Source of the DNA: Hofstenia miamia | Lineage: Eukaryota; Xenacoelomorpha; Acoela | Assembly (NCBI GenBank): GCA_004352715.1 | Contig: SCFE01000014.1 | Span: 2,453,913-2,517,912 of the forward strand | Reading direction: 5' to 3' | Length of the DNA: 64,000 bases | In this document: positions 24,301 through 36,956 of the stretch, piece after piece | How positions within the stretch are numbered: the first letter of the stretch is position 1 | Layout of the letters: the number at the start of each line of letters is the position of its first letter | Notes under the pieces: model-generated | The model's input: only the letters and a program-made list of their open reading frames with translations | Told to the model about the DNA's origin: nothing | Database searches by the model: none | Position numbers and translations under genes: made by a program

Positions 24301-25187
24301 TTAATATTTATCAATTTCTTATCATCTTCCTCTAACAAAATTTTTGAAGAATAAAGTTTTGATGTAAAACCTTTATTGTAGTACTTCATTTATTGAATTT
24401 TATCTATATTCCATAGGACATTATTATCACTGTCATATACTGGTAGAGCATATCTAATTTTGCTTATAGCCAGTGATGTAAATACTGCACTTCGGTCTTT
24501 CATTCGATTGGTAATTTTGCAATGGCCAGATCTTTAGCTATATATATATATTTATATATATATATAGAGAAAGAGATTTTAATAAAAAAATAACATTTTT
24601 ACAACTACTGTTGCTCCGCACTACAATATTAAGATAAAGCTATGTTACAGAAAATTATTAAATTTCTGAATGAAAACTTTTAATGATTCAAATTTGCTTC
24701 CTAGAATTCAATAAATGTTTTTGTTAATTGACGTACAAAATTATCATTATTTCTTTTAAAGAAGCGCATTGTAAACATTTTGTAAGTATATATTGGGGAA
24801 GGATGCTTAGGGTTATTAACTTACAATGGTAGAATCATTGCTAACTTAGCCTTTAGAAAGAACCTTAAATTTAATAAAGTCTTAGGAATCTTTAGATGAT
24901 CTAGATTACTCCAATTTATACAGCACGGAATCATGCATATACCAATTTGAAACTTTTTAGTTAATCGCATTTCCGTAAATTCATATTTAGATGAAATAAA
25001 CTTCAAGATTTGCTTTTTCATCTCTTCAAGATTGTCCCGGCATCTATTGCCCAACGGTGTTTCTACATAACTCTACCCTAATCTTAAATTAAAGAACATG
25101 CAATAAATCAGTAATAGAACCAAGGCCAGGATAAAATTGCGTTTACCATAACGCATTGCTATAGGAAAAATAAGCAAATAGGAAAAA
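21324..25187. other. AT-rich spacer with microsatellites
   Basis: (AT)n tracts lie at 24043-24062 and 24539-24567. The minus-strand open frame at 24821-25054 has no recognisable domain. Nothing else can be supported. Confidence 0.5.
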
Positions 25188-25195
25188 CTCCCAAT

Positions 25196-25538
25196 CAATG
25201 ATGGATGCGGGTGCGGTGCAGTGCGGGTACTGAATTTCAAATGCCACAAGGGTTGCAGTGCGGTGTGGGTGGCCGTTTTTATTTTGTTATATGTGTAATA
25301 CTAAACCAATACAATATTAATCATACTACAAAATCTATGTAATATATTTGACATCATTCCTTGAATTAAACAAAATTAATAGAAAGTCAATTCAGTGATT
25401 GAAATTTTTGGCTTAATTCCTTGTAATCGACAGGCGACATTTTGAAAATAGCGGGGGTTGTTTCGGATGAATTTTTCTAACAAACATGCGGGTGCGGTGC
25501 AATACGGTTATAAAAAATTACACCCGCGTCCATCTATG
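25196..25538. mobile_element. hAT-like MITE (GATGGATGCGGGTG ends)
   Basis: The left end CAATGATGGATGCGGGTG and the right end, reverse-complemented, CATAGATGGACGCGGGTG, form 18-bp imperfect inverted repeats. Subterminal GGTGCGGTGCA motifs occur near both ends. The flanking octamers CTCCCAAT and CCCCTGAT match at 5 of 8 positions, compatible with a decayed 8-bp target duplication. The element is about 343 bp and noncoding. The open frame across its right half is incidental. Confidence 0.6.
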
Positions 25539-28500
25539 CCCCTGATCATAAACGTAGCCCGAGTGCACTTTCTTAATAAGGACGCATCAGCACAACATGA
25601 ATCTGGTGCTGACATGAGGTGGGTATACAGACTATTAATAATGCATCCATGTAGTAAATATCCAAATTGAAGCTGATCCTAAAACTTTATTATTTCAATG
25701 TAAATGCAGTGAATCACCTACACATTGATACATGAGTGAAGAATACATTTGCACATACCAATGTAGTTATCATTATTAAGCTAAGCTTTAACTGAACATT
25801 AACCTAACAATTTATCCTCTTCGCTCTTGGCAATAAATAATTGTGACAGACTGCATAAAATATTGATAAATATTAATAACTATGCGTTTTGATGTAATTG
25901 TATTTTATCTTTGTTTTCTTGATTATGCCGCATTATCTTTGAGTGACTATTTGCTTCATCCATTTTGTACGAGTGTGCAGAATAGTGCCAAGCGAAAACA
26001 TACGGATCACGTTTAAAAAATAAATACTACTAGGGGATAAAAATGATAAGACATACAATATAATATATAAAAAGTTAAAAAAATGTCCGAGAAAGGTCGA
26101 TAGCTTAGCAAAATTAAGAAAATTCGTAGCACGCAGTATATATTTAAAAAATATATCGAATAAATGTGAGAGTTGATAAAAAATAAAATAAAGATATTTG
26201 AATTTCTAAATATAAACATATATTAAAAAAAATCTGTAAATGTCCAACTCAAAACTAAAACAATATATTTTAGGTAAAGATAACTTAAAAGCGGAATAAA
26301 CTGTTTTTTTTACTTTAAAATGTCATATTTTTACAAGCATTAACAATAAAATGTTATTAACCTTAAAAGGCCTGGGGATTTTTTAATGTTTTTCATGATT
26401 GCATAAAAATTCAAACGCTTATAGCTTAAAACTATTAACGCCATGTTCAATTTGAAAATTCCATGTAATAGAAGAAAGTCTCACCTTTTTCTTTTTCGCT
26501 CTAAATCCGCGATCCGGCTCTGTCACATTTTTCAAAGAAGAACTGTTTATCATTCTAACAACTTCAGCCACAGCAATACGCTTTAGGTGGAAGTTTCCAA
26601 CATTGCATTAAACCATGTTACTAAATATTAACCCGCCCATGCTAATAGTGAAAATGTGGAAAAACGCTATGCACTTTAAGGTTAAAATGGATAAAAACAG
26701 ATTTACTATTTATTTTAGAAATTATAATTTCCGTATATATTTATCTAAACGATTGCAAATACGCTGAAATATAACTTACAACAAGCATCAAAATCTCTGA
26801 GGTATGCATTTTATTTTATTTTAGGAACTCTTAAAAATATATTGATATAGTTAGAAGTGCTCGTTTGATGTTACCTTATCCATTAAGATCTATCATTTCC
26901 CATTTTTATTTCATGTAATGCTTTACTCTTTTTATTCCTTTGTCATATGTATAAAATAATAATTTAATGTAGCCTTTATGCAATGTCAGTTAAGAAATTT
27001 CTACCTCTTATCTGAATATATTTCATTTGAAGAAATGTATTGTGCTGCATTGCTAAAATAATTTTTTTTGATATTGCTCTAATTTAATATTTATGATTTA
27101 TTTCTTTAAAGCTATTAAATTCCATGAGATATTCATTTCTTTGTGCCTTTACATGCCTTAAAACTTCCTATCTGTAATAAAAAATCTTTAGTAAACTATA
27201 TCTTTAAAATGATTGTTTAGAACTGCATTTGGAGTTTTCAAAGTTTATTATCCGAATTATTATTTTTGGATCTTATAATCGGTAGCAGTGCAATGTTTAA
27301 TATTTCACCATATATTAAGACCCAAAGAAATAGTTTTTTTACTTTTCTTTAATTTAAATTTATAATTATTGTTTGGAAGATGTGAAATTTTGAAACTAAA
27401 TACCAGTTTATTCGAAAATCATATACTATTAATTTTGAGTTGTAACTTTACAGATTTCTTCTATTTTTAGTAATTTTGAAGTAAAATATCTATATTTTAT
27501 GCATCAACTTTGCTTTTACACATTATTTTTCTTAAATATTTTCCACGTGCTACGACTTTTGTAAATGATACTAAGCTATCAGTCTATATCGACAATTATT
27601 AAACTTTGTGTGTATTTTATTGTATTTTTTATCGTTTTTACCTCCCCCCATTAGTGTTTATTTTTTGCGCGTGCTCTACGTGGCAGCATAATAAAATCTA
27701 CCATTTTGCATTTGATCAAAAAATGTGATCGTTGTATTATGTTTTTCTATTTTCAAAGCTAGTTATTTATGTCATGTAAACATTAGAATTAATCCCATGA
27801 TTTATTAGTCAGGGTTGCAATGCTTATGAGTGAGAGAACCCAAATGTAGTCTCCTACATACAATTTTAGAGTTTCCAGTCCTATGATTAGACTTTTGCAT
27901 TAAGCTTTGTTGGCATAAATGTGTAAGCTAAGCTTAGTTGGAATTGTTCTCTATTGGAAGTCAAAGTGTAATACTTAGTTAAACCACAAACTAACAAAGA
28001 ATCCTAACCTAGTACACCCTGAACACAACCGACTTTAGTCTAGGGATTTTATAAAAACAACTTCAAAATCAAACTCCTGATAACGATTGATTGGTTAATA
28101 TAATCATAAAGTGCAACAAGCCTTATTATATGTGTAAAAATGTGAAAATATTTTTGCTTACTCTAAAGTTAAACTTAGTGAGCCCACAAAAGGCGACCTT
28201 TTTAAAAAATGATATGACTCAGATGAGTATGAAGCATTTTGCGTAAGAAGTTAATTTCTGAAAACTGCACACTGCGGGAAAAGTATTAAGCATTCTAGTT
28301 CAAATAGGCGTTGTTTTGCCATTTCTTATTTATACAAACAATAGCATTGAAATGACCTACATAAATGGTTCAAAAAAGAGGCTTGATTGAAGCAAGCAAA
28401 GACCAGGGTCCTAAAAGCAGATTTCACCACTCCCTTCCCAATTCACCAAAATGCGCTGACCACTACACAGTGCTAAACATTTGAACTAAAAAACTTGTCA
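25539..28500. other. AT-rich spacer; one dispersed repeat segment
   Basis: No gene was recognised. At 26545-26600 the sequence ACAACTTCAGCCACAGCAAT followed by ACGCTTTA is shared with 16785-16815. Confidence 0.5.
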
Positions 28501-28524
28501 TATAGGGTTCTGTGGGAACAGAAT

Positions 28525-28990
28525 TTTATTGGACGCGAGTTTTTGGTGCGGTTTGGGTATAACTTTGTGAAAATTTACGGATGCAGATTGAATAAATATT
28601 TTCAAAAATGGGTGAATCTGCGGATATCATTTAACATTTTATTCTTCATAGGCCATCATCATCATCACATTAACATGGGGCAAACATGAAGTCAACAACT
28701 ACATTGTAGAAATCAATGATAGTGTGTATGACTGAACTGTGCTCTGTTTTACAATATAAAATACTTTCTATGGGATAACTACTTTTTTCTAGCTAAAACG
28801 AGATTATGTTTTAAAAATCTGCGGATATGGTGCGAGTATGATTTTTGTTCGTTGCGGGTATGGGTATAGGTTTGCTACAGATTTTTTAAAAGGTATGAGC
28901 ATAGGTTTGATTAGGAAGAAACGTTTTGTTTACGTGCTGTTTTGGGTATGGAAATTTGTAGCCATGTGCACTTTTGTCACAGTCCCACTG
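28525..28990. repeat. GGGTATGGGTAT-type repeat region
   Basis: G-rich motifs such as GGTGCGGTTTGGGTATA and GTTGCGGGTATGGGTATAGG are interspersed here, like the subterminal repeats of hAT-type MITEs at 25.2 kb. Defined ends could not be established. Confidence 0.3.
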
Positions 28991-29269
28991 AACTCCATTT
29001 CATTTTTGCACATTCCATTATAAAGAATTAAGAAAGTTTTAAGTAACATACATGTTCTTTGATTCGTGATACCGGTTTTTTTTTGATCCCACACCCTTTA
29101 AATTCTAGTCCCACGGAAATATTAATACCAAGCTTCCAACCTTAATATGTGCACATACCGAGCAACAAATATAGTTTCACTTACAGATGCAGGTACATAT
29201 ATGGTTGGAAAATTCATCACATTTAGTGTATATTTATATGCCAATAAACATCGTTATTACCAAACTAGC

Positions 29270-29465
29270 AAGCCTTTAATTGGCAAACAATGGGACATTG
29301 TAGTTTCTATTAATGGCAGATGATTGCTGGGAAATTAATGAGACAGTCATGTATATCTGTCAATGACCCATTTCTGTTCAAATAATGGTCAATTAAAGTT
29401 CCGTTGGTGGCCCAATAATGGGCCATTGGTGGCAAACAGTCGATTTTTGATGGCAGAGAATTAGT
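29270..29465 (+). repeat. AATGGCC dispersed repeat, copy A
   Basis: This contains ATTAATGGCAGATGA, AATGGTCAATTAA and CAATAATGGGCCATTGGTGG. The reverse complement of 48465-48620 carries the same blocks in the same order and spacing, so the two are diverged copies of one noncoding repeat in opposite orientation. A third short piece, CGCCAATGGTCCACCAG, lies near 29952. Confidence 0.65.
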
Positions 29466-30577
29466 TTACATTGAAAAGCAATGCAAGCATTACTGTTTAA
29501 ACAAACACAGCCCAACAAAGAGTAGAATATATTTTTGAGTTCCTTTAAGCATATTTAATACAAACATTTAGAAGAATTTTGAAAGAATGTCTTATTTATA
29601 AATGATACCAGTTAGCAAACAAATCTGCGAAATGTAGCAAAAATGTAAAATTTTAAAATTAAGTACACTTTTGAAAGAACACTTGCTTAAATTGTAAACA
29701 ATTTCTTTTGCTCAGACGTAATTTTTTTATAAAATAGTTAATTTCAAGGTGTTAAAATATTAATGAACAAATTATTTTGAGGATTCACTTAAGAGCTATA
29801 TTATAATTTTTTACAAATTGAAAACTTCAAGAAAGCTTTTTGCAATTACCTTTGTTATATTAAAAGGATCTAGGAATCAAAATAGTGAAGTGAGTTTTAT
29901 TTGCAGGCATTTGTGCATGGACTATTGATTATTCAGGTTGTCACTGATGCCGCCAATGGTCCACCAGCAGTCTAATGATGATGGCAAATATTATATTATG
30001 AATTGTAATTCGTAACTTGTTATAATTTGACTGAATTGAAAGCATAGTTGGAAGTGTGTATATCATATTATCCTAAAGATGGAACACCTTCCTGCAAACT
30101 ATTGAATTCACTATACAGTGCTCATAAAAAAAGCAGACTAGATTGCTTTGTCAACTATTGAAGGGTAAGGTAACTAACATCATTTGTAATTATTAATTAT
30201 TTGTATGATGTCTTTTTTCATAGAATGATTAAATTGTTATTGTTATATGGTTCAAAATTTTCCTACTTGTTATAACTTTGTTGGCAGACCTTGTGTAATC
30301 GTTGCTTTATTTCCTTTACTAGTAATATATACATATATTAGGGACTTTTAAATTGATTCATAAAGTAATGTATCGCTCAAGATAATCAAAAGGGGTGTTG
30401 ATTATGACTGTCTTTTATCTACTGAAAACCAGTTATATTATTTTACACTCTTCCATTTTGTATTTTGTTAACATTATAAAAACATCCAGAAATTCAGCAA
30501 TATCAGAGATGTCATATATAAATTTTGAATTGTTTAGAAGATCCATTTGAACAATATTTCTAGTAATCCTGATTTAA

Positions 30578-30623
30578 AATATATATAAATATATAAATAA
30601 ATAAATATATATATATATATATA
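30578..30623. repeat. (AT)n microsatellite
   Basis: TATAAATA-type sequence grading into a pure AT tract. Confidence 0.9.
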
Positions 30624-30845
30624 AGTTCTTAGTATACTGTTAAATTCATATCAAAATGAATAAGAAAAATTAATAAAATTCCCTTCAATTAAAACTCGAA
30701 TAAATTTTTAAACTATAAATGCAATTTAGTGCAATTTTTTCATTTATGACCGCCATTTTCACTAAGCTCCTTGATTAAAAATTCCTCCCTTGTAATAGCC
30801 ATTGTAATTAATGACTTTGTGCCTCTTAGGAAGATTTTACTTACT

Positions 30846-31031
30846 TCAGCATAAATCTGTTCTGGCCTTGAAGCAATGAATGTGTAGAGCGTTGAAGAGC
30901 GTTGGATAGGAACAAGAAAAGTTTAGGTCAGGGCTATATGGCAAATGTGGCAATTTTCTCATTTCAAATTCAGTAACTTTTGTGATGCGATTCTTGCTGT
31001 AAGCGAACGCCCATTGTCTTGAAGGAATCAT
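30846..31031 (-). pseudogene. Decayed mariner transposase, C-terminal fragment
   Basis: On the minus strand one frame reads QDNGRSLTARIASQKLLNLK, matching the second-aspartate block of mariner (HDNARPH.A......L..L). A neighbouring frame continues with KLPHLPYSPDLNFS, the block around the third aspartate. A frameshift separates them, and the third aspartate region is altered (NFSCSYPTLFNAL). It is a different and older mariner lineage from the 19.7-20.9 kb copy. Confidence 0.6.
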
Positions 31032-31042
31032 ATTGTACCATT

Positions 31043-33980
31043 TTTCAAACTACAGTTGGAACCCCCTGGATTTTGCCGATCAATAACCGACTTGCCGACT
31101 AAACCGGTCGATGACCGGTCCAATTTTGTTCTGATAGCTACTCAATGCGCAATCTAGTAAATTGTATTTCGAGTTTTTTCATAACCTTTATACAAAGGGT
31201 TATGGCATTGGAGGAAGGTATCAACAATTTCTTCTATTTTTTTTACCTGCTTTGATGAAAGACAGATGATCTCAAACTTGCTTAATTCATATTTGCGAAA
31301 TTGCTGATCCCATTGAATGTATATATATATATATATATATANTTTTCACTAAGTAATGACACAATTTTTAAATGCGCAGAGAGTAGACTGTTTTCAACAT
31401 AAACGTCAATTCAATTTTTTACAAATTTGTTGAGTGTTCAACAAGACCAAACAATTTTCTTCCTTATAATATGTTTATTCAGAAAGAAATAATAACCTTT
31501 GTTATTCCTAAATAATATGGCCTTGAGACAGAATAATAAACTGGTTTTATTTTCTGCATATAATCGAGGGTTTTTCAATTTGCTCAATTTTAAAACGAGT
31601 CCAAATCCTGACTTCATGTCCCAATTTTGTTAACAAATACTTGATAAGATTTAATAAATATTAACCAGAAATGGACATAGGCCAAAATTTAGGCACAAAC
31701 CCGTTTGGAAATACGAAACTTTAGACCCGTCCCTGCGAGGAACTTTGAAATTAACGACAATTCGGCTCACTTTAGTCCCATCTTATGACATTGTCAAAAA
31801 TATTTCTCCAATTTTCAATTTGCTAATTCAAAGTTTGTTGCGTTAACGACTTATTAATTTCTAAGCTCAGTTCGGCTTGTTATAATTTTAAGTTAATTTG
31901 GCTCCGCCTGCCACTTAAAATCTTTCAATAAGGCTTGTTTCACCTCGACATTTTTTTAAAAATTTTGCGCTCACAGAGTTTTTACATAGTTCTTCCTATT
32001 ATTTAAAAAGATTATAAGAATGGCATATTGAGTGAGAATTTAAGAAAAACCTGCAAAATCAAATTAGCATGCAAAACTATAAATATATTTTGCTTTTAAA
32101 AAGGCTCGGTTGTATATCCAATACTTTGCTCAAGCTCGGCTTGGCTTGACTCGGCTCAGCTTGTTGACAAGTCGGCAGGTGGTTTCCTTGGGCATTTCCA
32201 AACTCTTAAGAGAGTTAACGGAAAGCTTTATAGACAAGTGTTTAATAGTTCCATTCAAAAATTTGGCATCATGTAGTACTTTGATTCTGTACAAGTCCAG
32301 CTTAGAAAATGGAATATCTATGATAAAATTTCTCAAATTTCAACTTGAAATGATAAAAATATAGAAGGTATAGACTCTAATTGGTAACCCTAAGCACTAG
32401 ACACTGCAAATTTAGCATATTGATTAATTACTGAAAATTGAGCAATTCAAAAAGCACATTGTTTGTAGTCGATATTTTTGCCTTTCCTCTCATATAGCAA
32501 GAGTCTTCCATATTATTTATAGGCTATTGTCAAGTTCAATTCCTAGATTCCCTGTTCTGAATCAAATTGAAATTCCAATTTCAAAATCAGAGAATTCTAG
32601 ATTTGTTTTATTCATATTATGTTATAAATAGATCTGCTTGAAGTTTTTCATGCATATAATGTTTGTTTATTCGATATTATATAAATACAGGTATTTTCAT
32701 CGTACTGTATAATGGAATTTTAACTAGATCATTAATGTCCTTCGCACATAAAATGAACAAAAGTAGGACCAACACGTCAACAACGCATCCTGAAGCGCTT
32801 CTCCTAGTAGTGTCATAATCCAGAATTCCTGATACATTTTAACACATGCTTATATTTCTTTGCATAATATAATTTCCAATAATGCCTTCTTTGTGCATCT
32901 CCATTTATTTCAAGTGCCATTCATTGCATTTTTGTGTATATTTATGCTAGAAATGCTTTCATAATGTTACATATCACAAAGTAAAAACCGATATATATAT
33001 ATATATATATGTTCAGGAAGTATACATAACGATATATCGAAGCGTTCATAGCAACATATGAAAAAAACTTGTGGAAGTGTAGAAAAAATTGTGTATGACT
33101 ACGGGTATTTGTGTATTGCAATATATATTAACATTCTTAAATATGTATGTGCAGCATAGTCATAGTTTGCAATTTGAGGCTGAATAAACAACTATATTGT
33201 TAAGTAATTATATAGCTAATATAAGTTCCCATTTTCAATAAAATTTCTAAAACAATGCTTCTGAAAGTATTCTGGTAATTCATTGACACCACTGGGTGTG
33301 ATAATTATTACATTTTTTAAACTACACGGTGTCGCCAATGAGGTGGAAATGCCAAAAAATTTTTCCCACGTGTTTTCTCAACGGACTTTTGTGTTCTATG
33401 AAACTATGAGTCCAATGTAAGTGATTTCAAGATTCTATATCGAGGGCTTTTTATGATAGTTGTCTTTTTAAAGTTTTTGGTGAAATTTTTTAGCGAATAA
33501 AAATTGAAGTGTGATTTTTCAAAATTTTTATGTGTTTAATGTAACTAGAAGTTCAGTGATGGTTTTTTAAAGATGCTTTAAGCATTCGTGAGATACATAT
33601 TGAGAGAAACGTGTTTTCCGTCATTTTCCTCCTTTCAAAACATTAGGGCGCATTCAAGAAAATTCTGAGACAATACAAAACCTACGCATTTTTTAAAAAT
33701 CAAAGTTCATCCCTACACCTCTGGCTTCCGCACAAGATGGAATATGCCATTGCACCATTTGTGACATTGTCCGTGGTGGTCTGAATATGCAACAATCTTT
33801 TTTAAAATCTTCCTGGTCCTCGTCATCAGTGAACTTCTCTGCCTCCTTCTAAAGAAGCAAAACTGTGTACTTTGTGTTATTCTCTTCTTTCACGTGATAA
33901 AAACCATATTTGTTCTGAAAACAATAAAATATAGAACATAAGCACATTCTTTGGTGCAAATTTAACAGGTGATGCAGGGA
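31043..33980. other. AT-rich spacer with possible hAT-like ends
   Basis: A single N sits at 31342 after an (AT)n tract (31317-31341). CAGAAATGGACATAGG at 31666 resembles the terminus of the 35.3-kb hAT MITE, and GGCTCGGCTTG-type motifs at 32100-32160 look subterminal, but no closed element was defined. An (AT)n tract lies at 32991-33010. Confidence 0.4.
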
Positions 33981-34252
33981 AGTTTACCTCTATTGTTATC
34001 TCGGAAAAGGTTAAATACAGACATGGCGCGCGAACGGAGCTGAATACTCAAAGAATAAGACAATGACTATTGAAGTGAGTTCTTCGTCATCTGTTTTATC
34101 TGCAGAAGACATGACTAGCATTCAAAGGAACATGAATCTAAGCACGAGGCAAACGAATTTTTTGTGCAGAGATTTGCGGAAATGTGCAGGTGCTTCCGTG
34201 AAGATTGAGCCAAACATCAGGGTCAAGTTGCACAATATATATATTTGTTTCT
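33974..34252 (+). pseudogene. Unidentified protein-like stretch (two frames)
   Basis: One frame reads DAGKFTSIVISEKVKYRHGA up to a stop at about 34065. An overlapping frame starting ATG at 34063 reads TIEVSSSSSVLSAEDMTS, then NMNLSTRQTNFLCRDLRKCA. The composition is protein-like and GC-richer than the surroundings, and the second frame appears to continue the first after a frameshift. I do not recognise the family with confidence. It could be a decayed exon or part of a transposon-borne gene. Confidence 0.35.
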
Positions 34253-34656
34253 GAGAATTAGCAACAGTATACATTTATCATAAGTTTGATATTTTTGTCA
34301 TCCGGTTGTTGTTTGCACTAGGCACGTAATCTTTCACTGAATTTCTGGCAGCATAAAACATACAAAATTGTTGAGCATAATAAGCATTCGATACAGAATG
34401 TTGAAATCACTTGCACTGGATTCCTAGCTTCATAAAACATAAAAATCCGTTGAGAAAACACTTGGAATACATTTTTGCATACTTTGAAACTTTTCATTTT
34501 TTTGCTTTTTTGCAGAAATCAAAAATTGCGGCTATCTCAAAAAGCCATCGACGTAGGATTTTAAAACTGCTTCTATTGGATTTCACAAAGTGTACATCCC
34601 GACACATATAAATTTCGATGTTAAAATATTTATATATATATATATATATATATATA

Positions 34657-34719
34657 GTACGACGAGAACATATTTGACTGTTTCCTTCAATTCGTTCTTA
34701 AACCATGTTGCGGAAATAT
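34657..34719. repeat. 63-bp duplicate left of a single N
   Basis: GTACGACGAGAACATATTTG and the rest of this 63-bp segment are repeated directly after the N at 34720 (34721-34783), with a difference only at the very end. An (AT)n tract precedes it. The open frame spanning both copies is an artefact of the join. Confidence 0.9.
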
Positions 34720-34720
34720 N

Positions 34721-34783
34721 GTACGACGAGAACATATTTGACTGTTTCCTTCAATTCGTTCTTAAACCATGTTGCGGAAATGT
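34721..34783. repeat. 63-bp duplicate right of a single N
   Basis: Second copy of 34657-34719. It is likely the same genomic segment represented twice by unmerged contig ends. Confidence 0.9.
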
Positions 34784-35263
34784 CCCTTTAAGGTTGCTTC
34801 GACGTCGCAACTACACAAAATTAAGAATCTATTGTATTTACCACATACGACCAATAGGTTTTTAACGCTTAAACTTAACAGGTAACTTCATTTAGCTGTG
34901 ATGATGTTGGTAGCAGTTAAAGTAATAGACTAGAGATAGAGCTCTTGGATATTTATATAACATTTTTGTGGCACATTTATTAACAACATGATTTTGTATT
35001 AAAGAAAATATAAAAAAATGTAAAAATTTAATTCCATTTTTTAATAATCACGTAAAGCTTGTTTAAATGTAAAAGGAAAAGGCAAGTTTTTTTTGCCTAC
35101 CTCACAAATGATTGTTATATTTCGAAAACGTACCAGGAACACAACAATGTAACAATAATAATACTACGTTTCATACCATTTTTAAATAAATGTTTTTCTG
35201 CATTTTACTCGTGTTTTACCCGTTGTTTTTTATTCTTTATCCTTCCCCACTCATACCAGTGAC

Positions 35264-35653
35264 AGTGGTACCAGAGATGGACTCTGGCTGGGCTATAACG
35301 GGCCGGGCAAAAGATTTATGAAATTACGGACAAAAACAGGCCGAATAAAATTAAATGTAACAAGTTTGTATATATACATTTTTGAAATCTCAATAGAAGC
35401 ACCTATCCAACTTTGTGTAACGTTGCATTGATAAATATATGTAACCCAAACAACTTCTGCTCAGTTAGAAAAAGATAATAGTCAAATTGGACTTAGCGCT
35501 ACAGCCAAAAATTCATGTGTTGAAATAGATTAATAAATTTTGACGGGCCGAAAACGGGCTAAAAAAAATTCAACACGGGCTGAAAACGGGCTTGAAATAA
35601 TAGTTGGCAGGCCGGGGCTGAAAATTCAGCTCGTGTCCATCTCTGAGTGGTAC
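35264..35653. mobile_element. hAT MITE with perfect 8-bp target duplication
   Basis: The 374-bp element at 35272-35645 starts CAGAGATGGACTCTGGCTGG and ends CTCGTGTCCATCTCTG. The ends form an 11-bp perfect inverted repeat, CAGAGATGGAC, followed by weaker pairing. The flanking octamer AGTGGTAC occurs at 35264-35271 and again at 35646-35653, an exact 8-bp target site duplication as expected of the hAT superfamily. Subterminal CGGGCCGGGC and ACGGGCT motifs may be transposase-binding repeats (inference). There is no coding capacity. Confidence 0.9.
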
Positions 35654-36956
35654 CCGTACATATCCTACGCTCGGATTAGAACGCAAGCCACTTCCCTGAG
35701 TCCTCGTTGAAGAAAGGAGGCCTCTCGACCGCTCCCTATTGTCTTGGGGTTAGGTGGAATTTAGTTTTAAGGAAAAATTTAGTAATTTTTGCAAAGCATA
35801 GAATTCATTTCTTAATGATAAAATCACTGTTCAATTACAGCCTGGATTTTTGGTTTCCTATTTATGAATTTTGTTGCGTTCAAATTCTGAGTGGGACAAA
35901 ACTGTTAATAATTAATAAGTAGTCCGTTAGTTCTATGAAATTTGTGAATCGAGATTGCCTAGAAATATATAAATGCTATTAATTGATAGTATTTTACATA
36001 ATCATATTAATTAATACGAAAAGTATTAAAATTTATATTTCTGACGCAGTGATGTCTCAATAACTTGAAAGGAGCTTAATTAAGAGATTTAATTGTTCAA
36101 ATCAAATGCAAAATTAATGACCTAGAAGAACAATACTATGTCAGATCTCCAAGTCAAGTCAATTCACAAGCCCTTCAACCCATCATGACTTAATTCAACA
36201 AATGTCCGCCACTTTACAAACAATAACAAATAAGGCCAAAAATTATTACGGATACATTTAATAATTTTGACATAAAAAATTTATGCGCTTATGTAGAATC
36301 ATCAACTCAAGTGCTGTGAACGTGTTTTACTTAAGATTGTAAACCATTTCCTTTGCTATAAAATAATTAATGCTTTTAGTGTGCAACTGAGCTTAAGTAA
36401 AGAGAAAATTTACGACAACTAGTTATAGATAGATTAATTACAAGTTACATATATGAAAATTATTTATTAATACAAATAATAACTTCTTATCTTTGGGTAT
36501 TCTATCCCCAGCCTAACAATAATTTAGATCAAAACAGCAATGTTAGCTTATATTCAGCTGCTAAGCCATTTTATTAAATTTATTACGTAATTACATTTTG
36601 AATAGCTAAACAAATTTAAAAAAAAACATACGCCTAATCTAAATGCACTTTGGAATGACAATGGGCACCAATCATGGAAGCCTTCAATCATATCTACTGG
36701 GACTACTGACTGCAACTCATGCATCAATCATTTAGCTTTGCATTATATTAATAAACCAAGTTGAAATAAGCATTCAAGAGATGAGATTTCCAAAGAATTT
36801 ATTGTATTGCTTTTCAGCTTTGTTTCAGTGGTTATATATTGTAGTTATATTAAACACGTGTACAAAAATCTATTTACCATTATTTCTGATGTAGACACGT
36901 CTAAATTTCTGATATACTAGTTTTTCAACTATAGCCTACTAGGAAGATCTTGGCCT
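35654..36956. other. AT-rich spacer
   Basis: No domain, repeat pairing or RNA gene was recognised. The open frame at 35707-35922 has no recognisable features. Confidence 0.5.

Noticed and set aside
32110-32364. Overlapping open frames on both strands
   Set aside because: No domain, no splice signals and no codon bias were seen; similar lengths on both strands point to chance.
34590-34865. 91-codon open frame with an internal repeat
   Set aside because: The frame crosses an N at 34720 and contains the 63-bp artefactual duplicate.
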